NCBI GenBank assembly: GCA_030323885.1
Contig: CM059190.1
Span: forward strand, 88,697,865 to 88,761,864
Source: Branchipolynoe longqiensis
Lineage: Eukaryota > Annelida > Polychaeta > Phyllodocida > Polynoidae
Length of the DNA: 64,000 nt
Direction: 5' to 3'
The position numbers were made by a program, and so were the translations under genes. Below the pieces are notes generated by a model. That model saw only the letters and a program-made list of their open reading frames with translations. It did no database searches and was not told the DNA's origin. Numbering within the stretch: the stretch's first letter is position 1; every line of letters starts with the position of its first letter. This document shows, one piece after another, positions 30,928 to 43,445 of this stretch.

Positions 30928-32116
30928 CGCTGACGGTAACTTCACGGTAAAACTAATGACCAAGGCGACGATACACCATCACGGCCTGGTAATCTGGAAG
31001 CCACCTGCTATCTACAAGTCACTCTGCCCGATCAACGTCGAGTTCTTCCCATTCGACGAACAGCTATGCACTCTCAAGATCGGCAGCTGGACCTACGACG
31101 GCTACGCCGTGGACATCAAACATCTGGGTCTTCCGACGTCCAGCAACGACCTGGACGTGGTCGAGCGTGGCATAGACCTTGGCGATTACTACTCTTCGAC
31201 AGAGTGGGACCTACTGGCAGTGCCAGCGAAAAAATACGAAAAGTATTACCCTTGTTGTTCAGAACCCTACCCCGACATCAAATTCAACATAACAATACGG
31301 AGGAAAACGTTGTTTTACACGGTGAATCTTATACTTCCATGCGTCGCCATCTGCAGCGTCACACTGCTCGTCTTCTACATCCCCGCCAACTCTGGCGAGA
31401 AAATCACCATGGGGATAACTATTCTGAACTCCCTAAACATCTTCCTGCTACTAGTAGCGGAAATCAACCCGCCGACATCATTGGCGACGCCGCTCATCGG
31501 AAAGTACCTGCTCTTCACCATGGTGCTAGTCACGTGCTCTATCATCGTCACCGTGTTCGTGCTCAACGTGCACTTCCGGTCTCCGAGCACGCACGTCATG
31601 AGCCCCTGGATCCGCGAGCTCTTCCTCAACGTGCTGCCGCGTCTGCTGCTCATGCGCAGACCGCAGACGTCACGTGATCGCGTTCCGAAAGTGGCGGTGC
31701 GGACTTGTGACGGCGTAGAAATCCGCGAGTCTTTCGGCGACAGCTACCATCACCACCACCACCATCTTCACCACCAGGGGCGCGACCGGCGCGACCTGAA
31801 CCTGGACAGCATTCACGGCAACTACGTCTACGGAGGCGGGGGAGCCGGGGGCATCGGCGGCATCGGCGGCATCGGCGGCGGCGGCGGCGGCGGCGGAGGC
31901 GGCGGAGGCGGCGGTGGCGGCGGCGGCGTGGGCGGAGCCGCCGGTGTTGGCCCCGGGCCCCTACAGGGCCCCGATGACCTGATGCTGGGTGGGGCGGAGG
32001 AGGACGGACGCCGGCGGAGGGGGGCCCACTCGACCCTACCCCATAATGTGATGCAGGCGATGGTCGGCGTCAGCTTCATCGCTGACCATCTACGGCAACA
32101 GGACGAGTACAATCGG
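30928..32116 (+). CDS. nAChR alpha subunit, exon 5 (Cys-loop to M3-M4 loop)
   Basis: Acceptor GGATGTAG completes the LYNS Ser codon and donor CGG|GTACGT ends in phase 0. In order: ADGNF; Cys-loop [15 protein letters not shown] (two Cys, 13 residues apart); loop B GSWTYDG; loop [12 protein letters not shown], whose vicinal Cys pair marks an alpha subunit; M1 [14 protein letters not shown]...; M2 [20 protein letters not shown]3 [20 protein letters not shown]; a loop with a His run and about 18 consecutive Gly; and the amphipathic MA helix before M4 ([16 protein letters not shown]). Glu at -1' of M2 predicts cation selectivity. Position 9' of M2 is Asn (codon AAC, 31426-31428) and 12' is also Asn, against the near-invariant Leu 9'. 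One large exon covering this span resembles vertebrate neuronal alpha genes. Confidence 0.95.
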
Positions 32117-33479
32117 GTACGTAGACGGCCGTTGTCTTTGGGATCCCCCTATACGGGGTGGGGGGTGGAGGGGGGCACCCACATCGGTATATTTAAGTAA
32201 ATAAATAATTAAATAATTAAATAATTGATTATCTGACTGAGGATGGCAACTGTATCAATGATGGTATTTCCCTGTGATATTAATAGTTTTCTGTGGTTTG
32301 TTACTGATGTACATACATCAACATATTTAATTAAATAATTAATTAGTTAATTAATTAGGTAGTTCACCGTAACTGAGCAAGGCACCTGTAGCAATGATAT
32401 CCCTGTGATATCAATAGTTTTCTGGGTTTCTTTCTGGAAATATATGCATAGCAAACAATATTTGACCCCTCCTACTTCCTCTCAATAAAATACCCCACCA
32501 AAAATTAAATATACCAATTAAATGATTTTAAAACATGCGTCGTAACGTATAATTTACATAATGGAAACTGAAATATTATATAGCAATTAAATGTGTCAAG
32601 TCCCAATATCTTGTATCACTAAAGAGATTAACTATATAATTTAATTGATAAGAAATGTATTTATAGTGAATAGGTTGACCCATTAAAAATTGACACAATA
32701 TCTTTTATCACAAAAAAAAGAGCTGTATTAATTAATTGATAAAAAGAAATTATTTATAGTGAATGGATTGGCCTATTAAAAATAGATGACATTATTATAT
32801 CAACTATATTAATATTTTTTAAAAGGCCAGGTTGTTTGTAGAAATACCCACAGGTCTATTGATACAGATGTCATCCTCAGTAAGTTAATGTTAGTGACTA
32901 TCTGGTAATGGGAAGCGTGGACAAATGCTTCACTTGAAATGGGAGATTTAATCTACTTAAATTAAGTTATATTCAAACGGTGTTCAATGGTAATAGATTG
33001 TCCTGCGGTTCAGAACAACACAGAAATGTCACAGTTAATGTGATTGAAATCGTTGTTCCATCCATGCAATAATTCTGGCTATTATCAGATGACTATTAGA
33101 CGAGTATATATACATTACATTAAATATGGATTAAAACATAGACACATATTGATGCTAAAGTGTATTTTGTAGTAGGCCTGCATCCGTATTTGTGTACAAA
33201 ATCTATGATACAATTTGCAACACACTTAGCCCTAATTGATTTCATGTTCACTTGCTTTTTGATCCGGAAAACAAATTCCGAATGAAGTTGAATCAAACAG
33301 CAATCATATGTATGGTAATCAATCATACCATATGAATCAATCAAGTGTATATTAGTTCAACAGAGACTGCCACTCACTCACATTCTACCTGTATAATTCC
33401 CGTTTCGGTTTGTTTCACCTGGACATTCCAACTTGCAACCACCCCCCCCCCCCTCAAATACAAAGTGTGTACCTGTGTA
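32117..33479 (+). other. Intron 5, first part
   Basis: AT-rich intronic sequence with TTAATTAATTA runs near 32200 and 32340. It also has two loosely repeated words (TTATTTATAGTGAATRG near 32657 and 32752) and a C-run at 33442. No other feature. Confidence 0.6.
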
Positions 33480-34600
33480 TTTATGTATCCATGTATATAT
33501 GCAAATATATGCATAACTGCATATATGTAGGTACAAATGTATGTCAACATATATCAGTATATGTCTATACTGTATATATGTGTATGTGTATATATGCATC
33601 TATGTATACATGCATACATGCATACATGTATGTATATATATATGTATGTATATATGTATATAGGTTTATATATAAATATGTGTATATGTATATATGTATA
33701 TATGTACATATGTATATATGTATGCATATATATATATGTATATATGTGTATATGTATCTAGGCATATATGTGTATATGCGTATATGCATATATATACATG
33801 TATACAGGTGTATATGTATATATATGTATATATGTATACATATATATGTATATATGTATACATCTATATATATATATATCTATGTATATACATATACATG
33901 TATGTAATATGTATGTATATACTTATGTATGTATATACTTATATACATCTATACATATATATGCATATACACACATGTGTATACGTGCATATTGGTCATA
34001 TTTCATTCACGTGTATATAGGTATATATAGGTATACATACGTATATATACATATATAGGAGTGTATTCCTATATACATATATAGGTAGGCATGTATATAG
34101 GTATGCACAGGTATGTAACTATATGTACATATATATGTATATATGCAATTCTATATATACATATGATGACATTCTATATATACATATATAAATATATATG
34201 TCTATATAGGTATATATATATACCTGGATCTACATACATAGGTATATAAACCTATGTATACATATATGGGTATATATACTTATAAATAGGTATATATACT
34301 TATACATACATAAATATTTATGTATGACTATATTGAGATATATTTGGGTATATATACATATATATGGGTATGCATACCTATATATATATATGGGAATATA
34401 CACATATGTAGATCTATAGATACATATATATATATTTACATATGCATATATGCATATGTAAATATATATATATATATATATACATTCAATGATATATGGG
34501 TACACATACCTATATTTGGGCATATATGCATATATACATATTAATATTTACCTATGTATATATATTACACATATATCGGTATATATAAATACACATAAAT
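33480..34600. repeat. (TATATG)/(TATACA) satellite in intron 5
   Basis: Over 1.1 kb of TATATGTATA, GTATATATAC and GCATATA words in both orientations, with blocks of slightly different composition. Tyr/Ile frames on both strands are artefacts. Confidence 0.93.
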
Positions 34601-35229
34601 TCACAGAAACACACGCACACTTCTAATCAAGTCTCTCCTCAACCCTTCTTGATCCATGAGTGAAATCCTACCAAAGTGAACAGCCTGTGTTTGACATCAT
34701 GTAACTGAATCCAACCAATCCGATTCTTTGTTGTGACAAATACCAACCAATCGTGTTTCTAGCCGCTCTTCGCGTACACCGCCTCGGACATGATCGGTAG
34801 CGAGCATACAGCAACGACCTCAACTTGTGTAATGCCTGCTTTCCTGTCTACCCCCCAACAAGCTTAGTGTTGGAGGCACGCTCGTTTTAGCAGGCCCCTA
34901 TCCTATTTGCTCTTTTTTTTTTTTTTTAATTAAAAAAAGAAATTTTTACATTTTTTTAATGATTATTTGTCTGTGTGTCGCTACACTGAGGTTGTTGTTT
35001 TTTCTGTTTGTATGTATGTTTGGTTCCGTTTTTTTAGTGCTTTTTATCGTGCAAAATGATAACCAGCTCACATTGTGCCTAGTACACTTTAACCAGAATT
35101 GTAGCTGAACCTTGTTGAATATTTTAGCAAAGGGCAACGCAGTTTGGGGGGAGATTCAGTTCAAGGAAGCTGAATGAATAGCATTCGGGTAATATAGTCG
35201 AATGTAATTTTAGCACCATAGCTGATCTA
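34601..35229. other. Intron 5, non-repetitive stretch
   Basis: No gene or named repeat; a T homopolymer lies at 34912-34927. Confidence 0.5.
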
Positions 35230-35549
35230 TTTTAAGGATTGGTGTATAAGGATATGCACCTGTATACATGTATGTATTGTACATGTTGAATATATATAGA
35301 CTATATATATATCAAGATACTTGTATCTATATATGTATATAATGGTAGGTGCATGTACATATGTGGATCTGAATGTACATTTGTATATATGTAGATGTAC
35401 CTATGTATATATATACATATATATATATAAATATATGTGTGTGTGGATATCGCATATATACGTATAGCTCCATATGTATGTATGTATAGATATGGATATA
35501 TATGAATATGTATCCACATATGTATATATATATGTTTAGATATGTATAT
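35230..35549. repeat. TATATG-type satellite
   Basis: ATGTATATA and ATATATGTA words, continuous with the left end of the next MITE. Confidence 0.9.
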
Positions 35550-35763
35550 ATGAAAAATTCAGTTGCAAAACCCTGTAAACGCCAATCCAATAATTGTGAT
35601 AAATAACCAAGCCTTCAACATGTTCATTTTTTGCATTCCTATTTGTTGGTCCATTGCTGCATAATCATTTCATCACAAGAAAAGTAGAAGTAGTGAGAAT
35701 TAAAATTACCTTAATTAAATTGTTGTATTGGCGTTTACAGGGTGTTGCATCTGAACTCTTGAT
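35550..35763. mobile_element. MITE family ATGAAGAGTTCAGGCG, copy c
   Basis: The left end ATGAAAAATTCAGTTGCAAA with GTAAACGCCAATCCA is matched inverted by TATTGGCGTTTACAGG and TCTGAACTCTTGATAG at the right. 214 bp, diverged from the copy at 49747. Confidence 0.75.
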
Positions 35764-35856
35764 AGGCACAAATACATACATGCATATATGTATATATGTT
35801 AAAGTGTGTATCATTTATGTATATGCACTTATATATACATATCTATATGAATTTAC

Positions 35857-35919
<63 letters not shown>

Positions 35920-35935
35920 ATATGCATGCATATAT
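35764..35935. repeat. (TA)n and TATATG satellite
   Basis: Contains a pure TA run of about 65 bases near 35854-35918. Confidence 0.93.
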
Positions 35936-36501
35936 GGGTCATTCTTTAAAACTGGGCAGGAAAGTGTGACATGGAAACCAAAAGTGAAAACCTTCCAAAT
36001 AATAGCCTAATCCAATGTCCTATGAAGGTTTGCATGTTGTGCATATGTCAGAGTTAAAAACAATGAATTTCACTTTTTGAATTAGATCTTATACAAATTG
36101 AGCAATAAATTAGTATCACTTGTGTAACATGAAAATCAAATACACATCCAGAAAATCATTTTAACATATACAACACAGTCAACCAAGATTGTATTGATTA
36201 CTCTTAAGCAGACAAGGTTATGACTTGCAAGAAAAACGTTGAAAATTAAGTTGAAAACAAATTTGGCTCCATGCAAAGTGTAAATGTGTAAATTTTCACT
36301 TTTCCACATTAACGCAAAATCATAAAAATAAACTTTTAATTTCTTTGTTGGGATAGCTTCAATAAATGTACTATTGCTAACAAACATAATACACAGAGGA
36401 TACAATAATTATTTGACTTGCAATCAATAAAAGAAAGAACAAATTATCAGCATCGTAATGTGGAAACCAAATATGTGGTGTCCAGTTGTAAAGAATCACC
36501 C
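35936..36501. mobile_element. MITE with GGGTCATTCT termini, copy 1
   Basis: The left end GGGTCATTCTTTAAAACTGG is matched inverted at the right end by CCAGTTGTAAAGAATCACCC. The 566-bp element is collinear with 57564-58151 throughout, for example CCTTCCAAATAATAGCCTAA. Both copies sit in TATA repeats. Confidence 0.85.
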
Positions 36502-37450
36502 ATATGCATAAATATATACATATATGCCAGCACAATATATATATATATATATATTGTATATATTCATTTTGTACATATGCATACACTGGCGATCTATATA
36601 CATATATGAATCTTGTGCATACATATGTATGATTGATACATGTACATACTGCATATGTGATGTATAACGCATTATACGAGTATAAATGCAAGAGGGACAC
36701 ATACTTATATATCTATTCCTCCTTGGTGCATTGGTGCCCCCCCCCCCCCAAGCTGTCGGGGTAAATGGTTGGCAGGGCCCCCCTCGCGCCACACACACTG
36801 GAGGAATTTTATATATAGTGTGTGCATATATACTGAACACATCCAATGTGTGTATATGTATATCATATTTCTATATGTAAATATAATGTATGTATGTATA
36901 CATTATGCAATGTTCACATATATAATGTGCATATATACATATATCTGCGAATACACACATACCTATGTATACTTATATGCGTGCGCAAAATTAGATATAC
37001 ATATATTCACATATATTTAGATATGCCTATATGTCATACATAGATAAATATATTGACATTTACAATATGTAGTGCAAATAGGCATATATGAATAGGACTA
37101 CAGTTGTATATGTATACATCTGTATATATATACTATATATATATAAATATATATCGTGTATATTATATTATATATTATATATATTATATATAATATATAT
37201 ATGTTATATAATATATATAATTTATATAATACATATAACATATATATTATATATATGCCTATATGTACATGTCTACCTAGATGTATATACATATATGAAT
37301 GCACATATGTGTGCAAATAGGCATGTATGAATAGGACTATATTGGTATATATATAACTCTGTATATATAATATATATTATATATGCATATATGTACATAC
37401 ATACACAGATATAGATATAGATATATATACACATATATGTATGCATCCAT
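36502..37450. repeat. TATATA/TATATG satellite with interruptions
   Basis: AT-rich words throughout. A ~100-bp GC-richer island with a C14 run lies at about 36738-36815, and an internal duplication of CATATATGAATAGGACTA-like words occurs near 37083 and 37321. Confidence 0.88.
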
Positions 37451-38332
37451 CCCAGGCGCTGTCCATTAAGACCTCCTTACCCCATCCCCTCTCCAAAGCA
37501 GATTAAGCAAATTTTTAACTTTTAATTTTACAAAAATTGAAAACGCTAATACATACTTTACTAATGCATGCCCTTCTGATTCTCTCTTTCATTTCCCCGG
37601 GGTGTCAATCTGTGGCTTGCAGGAGGTAGGAAAACTATTTACATCGACATGCAAACTTGTTCATAATAAGTTCTCTCTCACTGCAATATGTGGCCATGCT
37701 GTTCTCAACATAGAAAATCCTCTCCCCATCGAGCGGCTTTTTCCTCCCCTTCTTTTTCTATTTCTAGATGCTTGCAATTTTAGTAGCTACTAGCTTTTTT
37801 GGGGTCTTTAGTTATTTATTTTTTGTGGTTACATTTCATGTCAAAGAATGCCACATAGGGTGGATTTTTTGTATTGTCTCCTTTTCTAGCTGTCGCTTCA
37901 CTGTGCCGGTTTAGCGAGAGTTCTGGGTGGAATCAGATCGTAGAACTGACCTAATTAGATCACCTAATTAGATTACCTAATTAGATGACCTAATTAAATG
38001 ACAGCAGGTGCACACACGTGACCTGACCTCTCAGCATGAACGATCAAACAGGGGCCGGTAGTATTAATCGGATTGAATCAGTTAACACAACATTATTTGT
38101 TGTCTTTTTTTTTGTTTTTGTTTTTGATTGTTGTGACTTAAGTAAACAATTTTTTTTTAATCAATCTCAATGGCGAGTAGGGATGCCACCTAGGCAAAGA
38201 GCGTTTTGCAGTCTTATTTTTGTGTACATTTTTCTTCATTTTATTTTGGTAATGGCTATCTAAAATAAAATTGTCAAAAGGGACGATGTTTAATTATAAT
38301 AATGCTTAGATATATACATAGATATAGATATA
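37451..38332. other. Intron 5, non-repetitive stretch with a homeodomain-like site array
   Basis: Mostly unassigned. At 37949-38000 four copies of ACCTAATTAGATN are spaced exactly 13 bases apart, each with a TAATTA core. T-rich runs follow near 38104-38160. Confidence 0.55.
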
Positions 38333-38505
38333 CAGTAAAACCTCTCTACCCGACCACCTCCACAGATCGACAATTCCCCTATATCGATCGCTTTATTTGG
38401 GTCCCAACAATACCATTGAAACCATATTCTAACTCCCCAAACCGACCACCTCCCTAAATGGACCACTTAAAATCGGTCCCAAGGTTTCAGAGAGGTTTTG
38501 CCGTG
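38333..38505. mobile_element. pogo-like MITE, copy 2
   Basis: CAGTAAAACCTCTCTACCCG at the left and AGAGAGGTTTTGCCGTG at the right. The interior is collinear with 346-510 (CCCCTATATCGATCGCT, GGGTCCCAACAATACCATTG). Confidence 0.8.
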
Positions 38506-39663
38506 TATTATTGTTGGTCTAGAATGCCGTGTGGAAGTACCTTTTGTCATTTTGGGTTCAGTGCATCCAAGTAGTATTTGTTTGTCAACACGGCGAAGTT
38601 GTCTTGGTTTGATTGTTGTTGTCTTTTGTGGGGTGTCCCTTTTTTATACCCCCATTTCAAACAAATATTAATCAGTTATTGCCAACTATAGGGTTTTGGA
38701 TCCAGAGGGAATCTGAGCTGAGTATTGGCTGAGGTGAAGCCGAGCTTATTTAATAGACACACGTGAGAATCAAACACTAAATTCTGGGGAAATCACTTTT
38801 ATTAAATCATAAATGAAGATTTCAAATCCAGCAACTTTGATTCAGAAGAAGTTGAAATTTCACAAAGGGTGGATTATCCCCGACTCATTACTGCACATGA
38901 GAAAACTGAACAGAGCATCCTCACCACAAGTGGTGGGCCCTGATGGTGGAGTCTCAGACTTGGCCTGAGCTAATCTAATCTAATCTTAGAACAAAAATTG
39001 TAACCCCCAACCCCGACTCAGGCACGGCTGCACATGTGCTTCGAATACAACTGGGTCACTGAGATCCAATGTATTTATTATCAGGAATCACATTTCTCAG
39101 CGAAATCGCAGATTTCAGCGAAAGTGAGTTTCCATGTGACCTTATTATCGCCCACCTAGCCATCAATTTCCGCTTCTACCCCCCCCCCCCCAACCCCCAA
39201 CCCCCTTTGAGATCACTTTCATCTCTGCTTTTTAGGATCAAAACAGACATAACCTGTTATATTCAAACCGAATCCATTTTGATCGGTGGAAGTTGAAATT
39301 TTAATTAATTTTTAACCCATGACCAGCCATTGCAAATGATTACCCTCTCCCACCCCCGGAACAAGTTTTTTTTTTTAAGAAGTGATATTTGGCTAGGCCA
39401 GTCTGATATCCTACTTTATCAGACACAACGGGTTACCGTAGGGAATGCATTATCAACTTCATCCAGAGATTGAGCAAACATCACTGTCTGACTTTTATGG
39501 TATTGGGCAAAACACTGCGTATTGTACTAGATATCCCCTTAGATAAATGTGTTATCAGTACAATTTGTATACATTTAATAAACACTGTTTTTAGTTTCAC
39601 AGTTTGTTGTATTGTTAACCATACACTCACACACATGCACGCACATAACCACTCGCACATATA
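38506..39663. other. Intron 5, unassigned
   Basis: No gene or repeat recognised, apart from a C-run at 39180-39190. Confidence 0.45.
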
Positions 39664-39893
39664 CAGGGGTGTTGCTAGGCGTACGCGTGTACGCCAAAAC
39701 GTCCACATCGTTTTGTCAACAACAACACAAATTAAAAAATGAGAAAGAGAGAGAGAGGAGGCATGTAGTAGTCCGGAGTGTCGAAAACTCAAGTCTAAAA
39801 TGTGTAAAATCCGCCAGCTTAAGCTTAAGCAGCCCCCTAAACCCCCTGCCGAAATTAGGAGTACACATCGTTAAAGGTCTAGCTACGCCCCTG
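39664..39893. mobile_element. hAT-like MITE
   Basis: The left end CAGGGGTGTTGCTAGGC pairs with GTCTAGCTACGCCCCTG at the right. CAGGGGCGTAGCTAG-type ends are characteristic of many hAT elements. An 8-bp duplication is not clear (CACATATA against ATATAGAT). 230 bp, non-coding. Confidence 0.6.
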
Positions 39894-40160
39894 ATATAGA
39901 TCTATTTTACGCAAACATTCCATAATTAACTACCATGTCGTAACGTACATATAGATGGCGTTGTATTGCTCTCTTTCCTCCATTCCCCAACCTCAACCAA
40001 ACACCATTCCAAATGTCACCCCACCCATACATGCACCCACCCACCCACCCTCATTCCTCCTACTCGATAAACTCAAACCCCAACTATCCATCTACCAATC
40101 CCCATAGCTATTGTCACACTATGTATACATTATTCACAATTGACAATTCGGTGTGGTGTG
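39894..40160. other. Intron 5, unassigned
   Basis: C/A-rich segment (CACCCACCCACCC near 40027) without a recognisable feature. Confidence 0.4.
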
Positions 40161-40179
40161 ACCTAAGACTTCTGAGATG

Positions 40180-40231
40180 TGACGTCATATTTCACCATGG
40201 CTGACGTCACCAGCACCATGCCGTGACGTCT
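40180..40231. promoter_or_regulatory. Three CRE-like sites at 22-bp spacing
   Basis: TGACGTCA at 40180-40187 and 40202-40209 and TGACGTCT at 40224-40231 are spaced by exactly 22 bases. TGACGTCA is the consensus for CREB/ATF dimers. The cluster lies in intron 5, about 1 kb before the last exon. Function is inferred only. Confidence 0.45.
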
Positions 40232-40614
40232 GTAAGTGAGCGGAGTGTTGTGACCAATGGGAGTGTTGTATGTGCACATATAGAGCAAATGTAGAATTGA
40301 GGATGATGTAGGGTTTGTGACGATGTATATACATCTATAAGTATGTATATATGTATATATATACATTAGTACTTGTCAGCACGTGTTGCATTAGACTTAG
40401 TGACTTGCTTAACACCACCATAATAACTCGTTTGCCTTGTAAATGAAACAGATCACATAGTTAGTCAAGGCAGAAATCATAACGCTGTTGTCAATGTTTC
40501 CGAATAATATAAATGACGATCAGATCAATCAAGCAATTCTTGATTGTGTCATAACAAAAAATTTTAAAAACAAAAATAAAATTCACTTTACCGAAAACAT
40601 GCTATGAATTTTTC
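40232..40614. other. Intron 5, unassigned
   Basis: Short TATATG tract near 40325-40366; otherwise nothing recognised. Confidence 0.4.
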
Positions 40615-41110
40615 CGATATATATATTATATATCATATATAATATATGTAATATATATAGTATATTACATACCTTACATATATTATATATATGATATATT
40701 TGGTATAATATGTATTATAAAATATATATGATGTAGTCAACAAAGCCAATACAATTTATCATCAGGGACAAGAATATAGTTATCTCTATTATCTAAATAA
40801 ACGAATGTTGGTAATCAACAATTGATGTGGTAAACTTTACTTGGAATTGGCCAGATATGTATATGTTGATATAATATATATAATGGCTTATACATCATAT
40901 CTTATATATATAGGTATATATATAATATAATATTATATATATAATATATATATAATATTAATTATATATAATAACATATAATATATATAATATATATCGT
41001 ATTATATTAGTATATATTAATATTATTATATAATATGGTATATATTATCTATCACATATATCATATATATATATTATATATATATATATTAAATAACATT
41101 ATATATATTT
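40615..41110. repeat. AT-only satellite
   Basis: TATATAATATATA words dominate 40615-40730 and 40865-41110, with ~130 bases of mixed sequence between. Ends 136 bases before the last exon. Confidence 0.9.
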
Positions 41111-41246
41111 AATAAATAAACATACATTGACACTAACAGACCTATACATACAATTCTCAACATAGCAATTTGATAAACACCCATCTGCTTTGTTGAATTT
41201 CCTCCATTATCACTCGGACCGTACAGCCTCGTTCTCGTGCTTGCAG

Positions 41247-41399
41247 GTTAAACAGGACTGGCAGTTTGTTGCCATGGTTCTCGATCGCCTCTTCCTGTGG
41301 ATCTTCAGTGCTGCCTGCATCGTCGGCACATTCGGCATCATTGTACAGGCCCCGACACTGTACGACACAAGACCGCCCCTCACCCGAGATGACGGCTAA
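41247..41399 (+). CDS. nAChR alpha subunit, last exon (M4 and C-terminus)
   Basis: Acceptor TCTCGTGCTTGCAG then phase 0, joining the DEYNR end of exon 5. The peptide [18 protein letters not shown] continues the MA helix into M4 ([20 protein letters not shown] and on to [10 protein letters not shown]). It ends with a short extracellular tail [14 protein letters not shown] and TAA at 41397-41399. The QAPTLYDTR tail is typical of protostome alpha subunits. No AATAAA is seen in the following 300 bases, so the 3' UTR end is undetermined. Confidence 0.95.
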   Translation, partial: VKQDWQFVAMVLDRLFLWIFSAACIVGTFGIIVQAPTLYDTRPPLTRDDG

Positions 41400-41724
41400 A
41401 ACAGCCTCTCTCCCCAAGACAAACAAACAAATACTGGCTATTTTCGCCTTTGCGTGGGGAAGACAAACTAAAAGTTGGCGACGGACCAAGCATCGTCATA
41501 AGGCAACTGACTCAAAAGTCTTCTGTAGCTATGGCTACCACTGTACAGCAGCGCATTGGCGATGTCAAGGCCTGACGACATTTATTGGCATTTATTATAC
41601 GGCGGTTGCGGTGGCGCGCCGCTGGGTGTCGCTCACGCATGCGCGTGTGCGGTACTACAGTCTGCACACCAGAACTGAGCGGAGCAGACGACGCGTTGCG
41701 CGGTTTACCGCTTAGGCACCAAAA
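41400..41724 (+). other. Probable 3' UTR and downstream sequence
   Basis: Non-repetitive sequence after the receptor stop codon. No polyadenylation hexamer was found before the satellite starts. An AATAAA at about 42504 is too remote to assign. Confidence 0.4.
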
Positions 41725-42045
41725 CAAGTCAGTGTATATTTATATTTATATACATGTATGCACATATATGTACATATATATGTGTACATACATATATATA
41801 TATATATTTATATAAACATATATGAGTATATGTATATTTATATAAACATATATCTGTATATATAAATATGTATTTATATACATATATGTATGTACATATA
41901 TAATATATATACATGTATATATGTAAATATATGTATATATATAAATATATGCATGTATGTGTATATATATATATGTATATATACATACAAATATATATAC
42001 ATATATATATGCATATATATATGTATATGTATGTATGGGAAGTCC
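41725..42045. repeat. TATATG/TATACA satellite
   Basis: ATATACATATATGT words in both orientations; reading frames are artefacts. Confidence 0.92.
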
Positions 42046-42965
42046 ATGGAGGTGGCGCCATCTAACGTCAGCTAACCGCGACTACAGACTGAGTAGGAGG
42101 ACCATGACCAGGCGGGCAGTTTCTGTTTGCCATGCATATTTTCTGAAACTGCCTTGCCTGGATTCTTTCCTGGTCCCAGTGCAATATATCGATACACATA
42201 CATATATAGTATATATAGAGACAGATAGGGAGAGAGAGAGAGCAGTGAAAAGAAGAAAGGTTTCTTAGCAAACAAATATCTTATGAGATAATGATGAAGC
42301 CGGAAGAAAGAAAAAAGGAGAAAACTGATGATGATTATTATTAATCAGTATGCGAATGGACTTACATCTTGGTTTTTTAGAATGTCCACTTTTTGAAGTG
42401 TCGCTATAGATTTGTATACACATGTAATGAGGATTAACGCTATGCGAAGACGAGTAGCTGTTCGGAACAATTGGATATGTTGATTAGTGTGCGGATAAAA
42501 AAAATAAACCCACAATGTCTGAAAACAAGTATGAAACGAAGGTGCATGGAAACTCACCAATGTAGACGATTACGCTGAGTGAACTGCACTTCCACATTGT
42601 CCCCCACCCACCCTTCCCCTGAATCCTTACATTTTCATATCTTCACACATTTAGAGAGTAGATGTGGCTTCCTAGGCACACATACATACATATATGGATG
42701 AGCCTATGCATTAAGTAGAGAGCCGTTATATTTTATTTGTGACTGAAAGCTACCAGAGGGTTTAACTTAACATGTCTTTCATTATCGTCTTCTTTTCGGT
42801 TAATTTATTTATTTGTTTCCTTGCTGGCCAGTCTGGTTGTTTGTCACTGGGATACAGGTCTGGTCTTGTGGCGTGTGTCGGTCCAGGTTGTCTGACGCTC
42901 CGTGACGTCACGTGACCATCATTATCTAGTGGTGTGCAGTGGTCGTGTGGGTCAGGGTCTATGTG
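42046..42965. other. Unassigned region
   Basis: No gene supported. A CRE/E-box-like composite (GTGACGTCACGTGACC) lies at about 42902-42917. The rest is unique-looking. Confidence 0.45.
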
Positions 42966-43445
42966 ATGTTATATATTTATTTATATGGATATATATTTAT
43001 ATATAAATATATATACATATATAGATATATGTATATATAATATATATTTATGCATATGTATATATTGATATGTATTTTATATATTTATATGCATACTTAT
43101 ATATCTATACATACTTATATATATATATATACCTATATATATTTATATATTTATATATACCTATATGTATATATGTATATATATGTATATATGCATATAT
43201 GTATACATGTGTATGTACATACTTATATATATACCTATATATATTTATATATACCTATATACACATATGTATATATGTACATATAGGTATATATACATAT
43301 GTATATATATGCAAAAATATGTATATATATGCATATATGTATATATATACATATATATATGTATATATAAGAATATGTATGTATATAAGTACATATATGT
43401 GTGTATATACGAATATATATGTATATACATATATATATATATATC
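42966..43445. repeat. TATATA/TATATG satellite
   Basis: About 480 bases of TATATATAC, ATATGTATA and TTTATATA words. Confidence 0.92.

Noticed and set aside
33480..34600. Many Tyr/Ile/Cys/Met frames on both strands
   Set aside because: All are translations of TATATG-type satellite in overlapping frames.
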